NCBI GenBank assembly: GCA_963691655.1 | Contig: CAVNUY010000089.1 | Location: forward strand, 372,001-436,000 | DNA from: Toxonevra muliebris | Taxonomy: Eukaryota; Arthropoda; Insecta; Diptera; Pallopteridae | Reading direction: 5' to 3' | DNA length: 64,000 nt | Shown here: positions 61,407 to 64,000 of the stretch, one piece after another | Layout of the letters: the number at the start of each line of letters is the position of its first letter | Numbering within the stretch: the first letter of the stretch is position 1 | Position numbers and translations under genes: made by a program | The notes under the pieces: generated by a model | Databases searched by the model: none | What the model was told of the DNA's origin: nothing | Seen by the model: the letters and a program-made list of their open reading frames with translations, nothing else

Positions 61407-64000
61407 ATTTCGAATTTCAATTTCGAATTTCAATTTCGAATTTTAATTCCGAATTTTAATTTCGAATTTCAATTTCGAATTTCAATTTCGAATTTTAATT
61501 TCGAATTTTAATTTCGAATTTTAATTCCGAATTTTAATTCCGAATTTTAATTTCGAATTTTAATTCCGAATTTCAATTTCGAATTTTAATTCCGAATTTT
61601 AATTCCGAATTTTAATTCCGAATTTTAATTCCGAATTTTAATTCCGAATTTTAATTCCAAATTTTAATTTCGAATTTCAATTTCGAATTTTAATTTCGAA
61701 TTTTAATTTCGAATTTTAATTTCGAATTTCAATTTCGAATTTTAATTCCGAATTTTAATTTCGAATTTCAATTTCGAATTTTAATTTCGAATTTTAATTT
61801 CGAATTTTAATTTCGAATTTTAATTTCGAATTTCAATTTCGAATTTTAATTTCGAATTTTAATTCCGAATTTTAATTCCGAATTTTAATTCCGAATTTTA
61901 ATTTCGAATTTTAATTTCGAATTTTAATTTCCGAATTTTAATTCCGAATTTTAATTCCGAATTTTAATTTCGAATTTCAATTTCGAATTTTAATTTCGAA
62001 TTTTAATTTCGAATTTTAATTTCGAATTTCAATTTCGAATTTTAATTCCGAATTTTAATTCCGAATTTTAATTCCGAATTTTAATTCCGAATTTTAATTC
62101 CGAATTTTAATTCCGAATTTTAATTTCGAATTTTAATTTCGAATTTTAATTTCGAATTTTAATTTCGAATTTTAATTTCGAATTTTAATTTCGAATTTCA
62201 ATTTCGAATTTTAATTCCGAATTTTAATTTCGAATTTTAGTTCCGAATTTTAATTTCGAATTTTAATTCCGAATTTTAATTTCGAATTTTAATTCCGAAT
62301 TTTAATTTCGAATTTTAATTCCGAATTTTAATTTCGAATTTTAATTCCGAATTTTAATTCCGAATTTTAATTTCGAATTTTAATTTCGAATTTTAATTTC
62401 CGAATTTTAATTCCGAATTTTAATTCCGAATTTTAATTTCGAATTTCAATTTCGAATTTTAATTTCGAATTTTAATTCCGAATTTTAATTTCAAATTTTA
62501 ATTCCGAATTTTAATTTCGAATTTTAATTTCGAATTTTAATTCCGAATTTTAATTTCGAATTTTAATTTCGAATTTCAATTTCGAATTTTAATTTAGAAT
62601 TTTAATTTCGAATTTTAATTTCGAATTTTAATTTCGAATTTTAATTTCGAATTTTAATTTCGAATTTTAATTTCGAATTTCAATTTCGAATTTCAATTTC
62701 GAATTTTAATTTCGAATTTTAATTCCGAATTTTAATTCCGAATTTTAATTCCGAATTTCAATTTCGAATTTTAATTTCGAATTTTAATTTCGAATTTTAA
62801 TTTCGAATTTCAATTTCGAATTTTAATTTCGAATTTTAATTCCGAATTTTAATTCCGAATTTTAATTCCGAATTTTAATTTCGAATTTTAATTTCGAATT
62901 TCAATTTCGAATTTTAATTTCGAATTTCAATTTCGAATTTTAATTCCGAATTTTAATTTCGAATTTTAATTTCGAATTTTAATTTCGAATTTCAATTTCG
63001 AATTTTATTTTCGAATTTTAATTCCGAATTTTAATTTCGAATTTTAATTCCGAATTTTAATTCCGAATTTTAATTCCGAATTTTAATTCCGAATTTTAAT
63101 TCCGAATTTTAATTCCGAATTTTAATTTCGAATTTTAATTTCGAATTTCAATTTCGAATTTTAATTTCGAATTTTAATTTCGAATTTTAATTTCGAATTT
63201 CAATTTCGAATTTTAATTTCGAATTTTAATTCCGAATTTTAATTTCGAATTTTAATTCCGAATTTTAATTCCGAATTTTAATTCCGAATTTTAATTCTGA
63301 ATTTTAATTTCGAATTTCAATTTCGAATTTTAATTTCGAATTTTAATTCCGAATTTTAATTTCGAATTTTAATTCCGAATTTTAATTTTGAATTTTAATT
63401 TCGAATTTTAATTCCGAATTTTAATTTCGAATTTTAATTTCGAATTTTAATTTCGAATTTTAATTTCGAATTTTAATTCCGAATTTTAATTTCGAATTTC
63501 AATTTCGAATTTTAATTTCGAATTTTAATTCCGAATTTTAATTTCGAATTTTAGTTCCGAATTTTATTTTCGAATTTTAATTCCGAATTTTAATTCCGAA
63601 TTTTAATTTCGAATTTTAATTTCGAATTTCAATTTCGAATTTTAATTTCGAATTTTAATTCCGAATTTTAATTTCGAATTTCAATTTCGAATTTTAATTT
63701 CGAATTTCAATTTCGAATTTTAATTCCGAATTTTAATTTCGAATTTTAGTTCCGAATTTTAATTTCGAATTTTAATTTCGAATTTTAATTCCGAATTTTA
63801 ATTTCGAATTTTAATTTCGAATTTCAATTTCGAATTTTAACTTCGAATTTTAATTCCGAATTTTAATTTCGAATTTCAATTTCGCATTTTAATTTCGAAT
63901 TTCAATTTCGAATTTTAATTCCGAATTTTAATTTCGAATTTTAGTTCCGAATTTTAATTTCGAATTTCAATTTCGAATTTTAATTTCGAATTTTAATTCC

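Larger units (their letters stand above)
1..64000 (+). repeat. 13-bp AT-rich satellite array filling the whole window
   Basis: Every stretch reads as head-to-tail copies of CGAATTTTAATTT or a 1-2 base variant. Successive CG dinucleotides are 13 bp apart, apart from rare 12-, 14-, 19- and 20-bp steps. The consensus unit has 7 T, 4 A, 1 C and 1 G (2 of 13 bases G or C; 3 of 13 in the B and C types). The + strand is strongly T-rich and G occurs almost only inside CG. TTCGAA, a perfect palindrome, recurs at most unit junctions. No unique sequence, known transposon, telomere-type repeat or N run was found, and both ends lie inside the array. The size and absence of genes fit eukaryotic heterochromatic satellite DNA; centromeric function is only a possibility. 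There is no gene-sized gap to describe separately because the array is continuous. Confidence 0.98.
56241..64000 (+). repeat. Array domain 10: A/C/B monomers to the window end
   Basis: It is composition-wise like domains 6 and 9. It holds the 4.3-kb duplicate, three CCTAA-ATCTT modules (60423, 60839, 61371) and several 14-bp TTTCCG units (near 56665, 59774, 61930, 62399). Rare C-to-G or G-containing variants such as TTCGCATTTT (near 63883; also 43740) are present. The array continues past base 64000. Confidence 0.75.

Noticed and set aside
1..64000. CRISPR array
   Set aside because: There are no unique spacers between repeats; the 13-bp units are directly adjacent.
1..64000. Telomeric repeat
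   Set aside because: The unit has no G-cluster on either strand and is longer and more variable than known short telomere repeats.
1..64000. Replication-origin elements resembling the yeast ARS consensus in AATTTTAATTT
   Set aside because: The monomer misses the required Y/R positions, and in sequence this AT-rich near matches are expected everywhere.
1..64000. Heat-shock-element-like TTC/GAA arrangement in TTCGAA
   Set aside because: The TTC and GAA are directly joined without the two-base spacer of the known element, and spacing to the next unit is wrong.
1..64000. Pure assembly or simulation artefact
   Set aside because: It cannot be excluded from sequence alone, but the ordered rare variants, indel-consistent offsets and graded divergence look like real satellite evolution. 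Copy number and long duplicate blocks may still be mis-assembled.

Overview
The whole window is one uninterrupted tandem array of a short, very AT-rich satellite. The basic unit is 13 bp, CGAATTTTAATTT on the + strand, repeated head to tail about 4,900 times (64,000/13). I see no gene, RNA gene, transposon, unique sequence or run of Ns in it. The array runs off both ends, so its true size is unknown. A block of this size, with higher-order duplications and almost no interruption, points to a eukaryotic constitutive-heterochromatin locus (pericentromere, centromere, subtelomere or sex-chromosome block) in a long-read assembly. Species and chromosomal position cannot be named from the sequence. 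I do not recognise this 13-mer as a named satellite.

Four monomer types make up nearly all of the array: A = CGAATTTTAATTT, B = CGAATTTCAATTT, C = CGAATTTTAATTC (giving TTCCG at the next junction) and D = CAAATTTTAATTT (CG changed to CA). The 13-mer looks like two half-units, CGAATTT (7) and TAATTT (6). Rare 6- or 7-bp phase jumps match loss or gain of one half.

Layout, from monomer composition (edges are approximate): 1-4060 A/B/D with five half-unit junctions; 4061-7560 A/C; 7561-11220 A/B/D with a 1,833-bp-offset duplication; 11221-13860 A/C; 13861-18790 A/B/D with 3,081-bp and 299-bp duplications; 18791-26700 mostly A/C with a block repeated near 21.7, 23.8 and 25.2 kb; 26701-34900 carrying a GAATATT/CCGAG module; 34901-41120 holding six single monomers in inverted orientation; 41121-51690 A/C/B with scattered modules; 51691-64000 a nested set of 2.3-kb and 4.3-kb duplications carrying three more inverted monomers.

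The array is best read as a product of unequal exchange and segmental amplification. Point variants arise, become linked into modules, and are copied at offsets that are multiples of 13 bp after allowing for the few indels seen. It cannot plausibly encode protein: TAA recurs in every frame of A, C and D runs, the minus strand has TAA or TGA in every unit, and I found only four ATG triplets on the + strand. The most unusual signals are the nine inverted monomers, which share a flanking history, and a 12-copy module with a fixed 30-bp spacing between two rare variants. All counts and coordinates were read by eye; extents of duplicated blocks are approximate.
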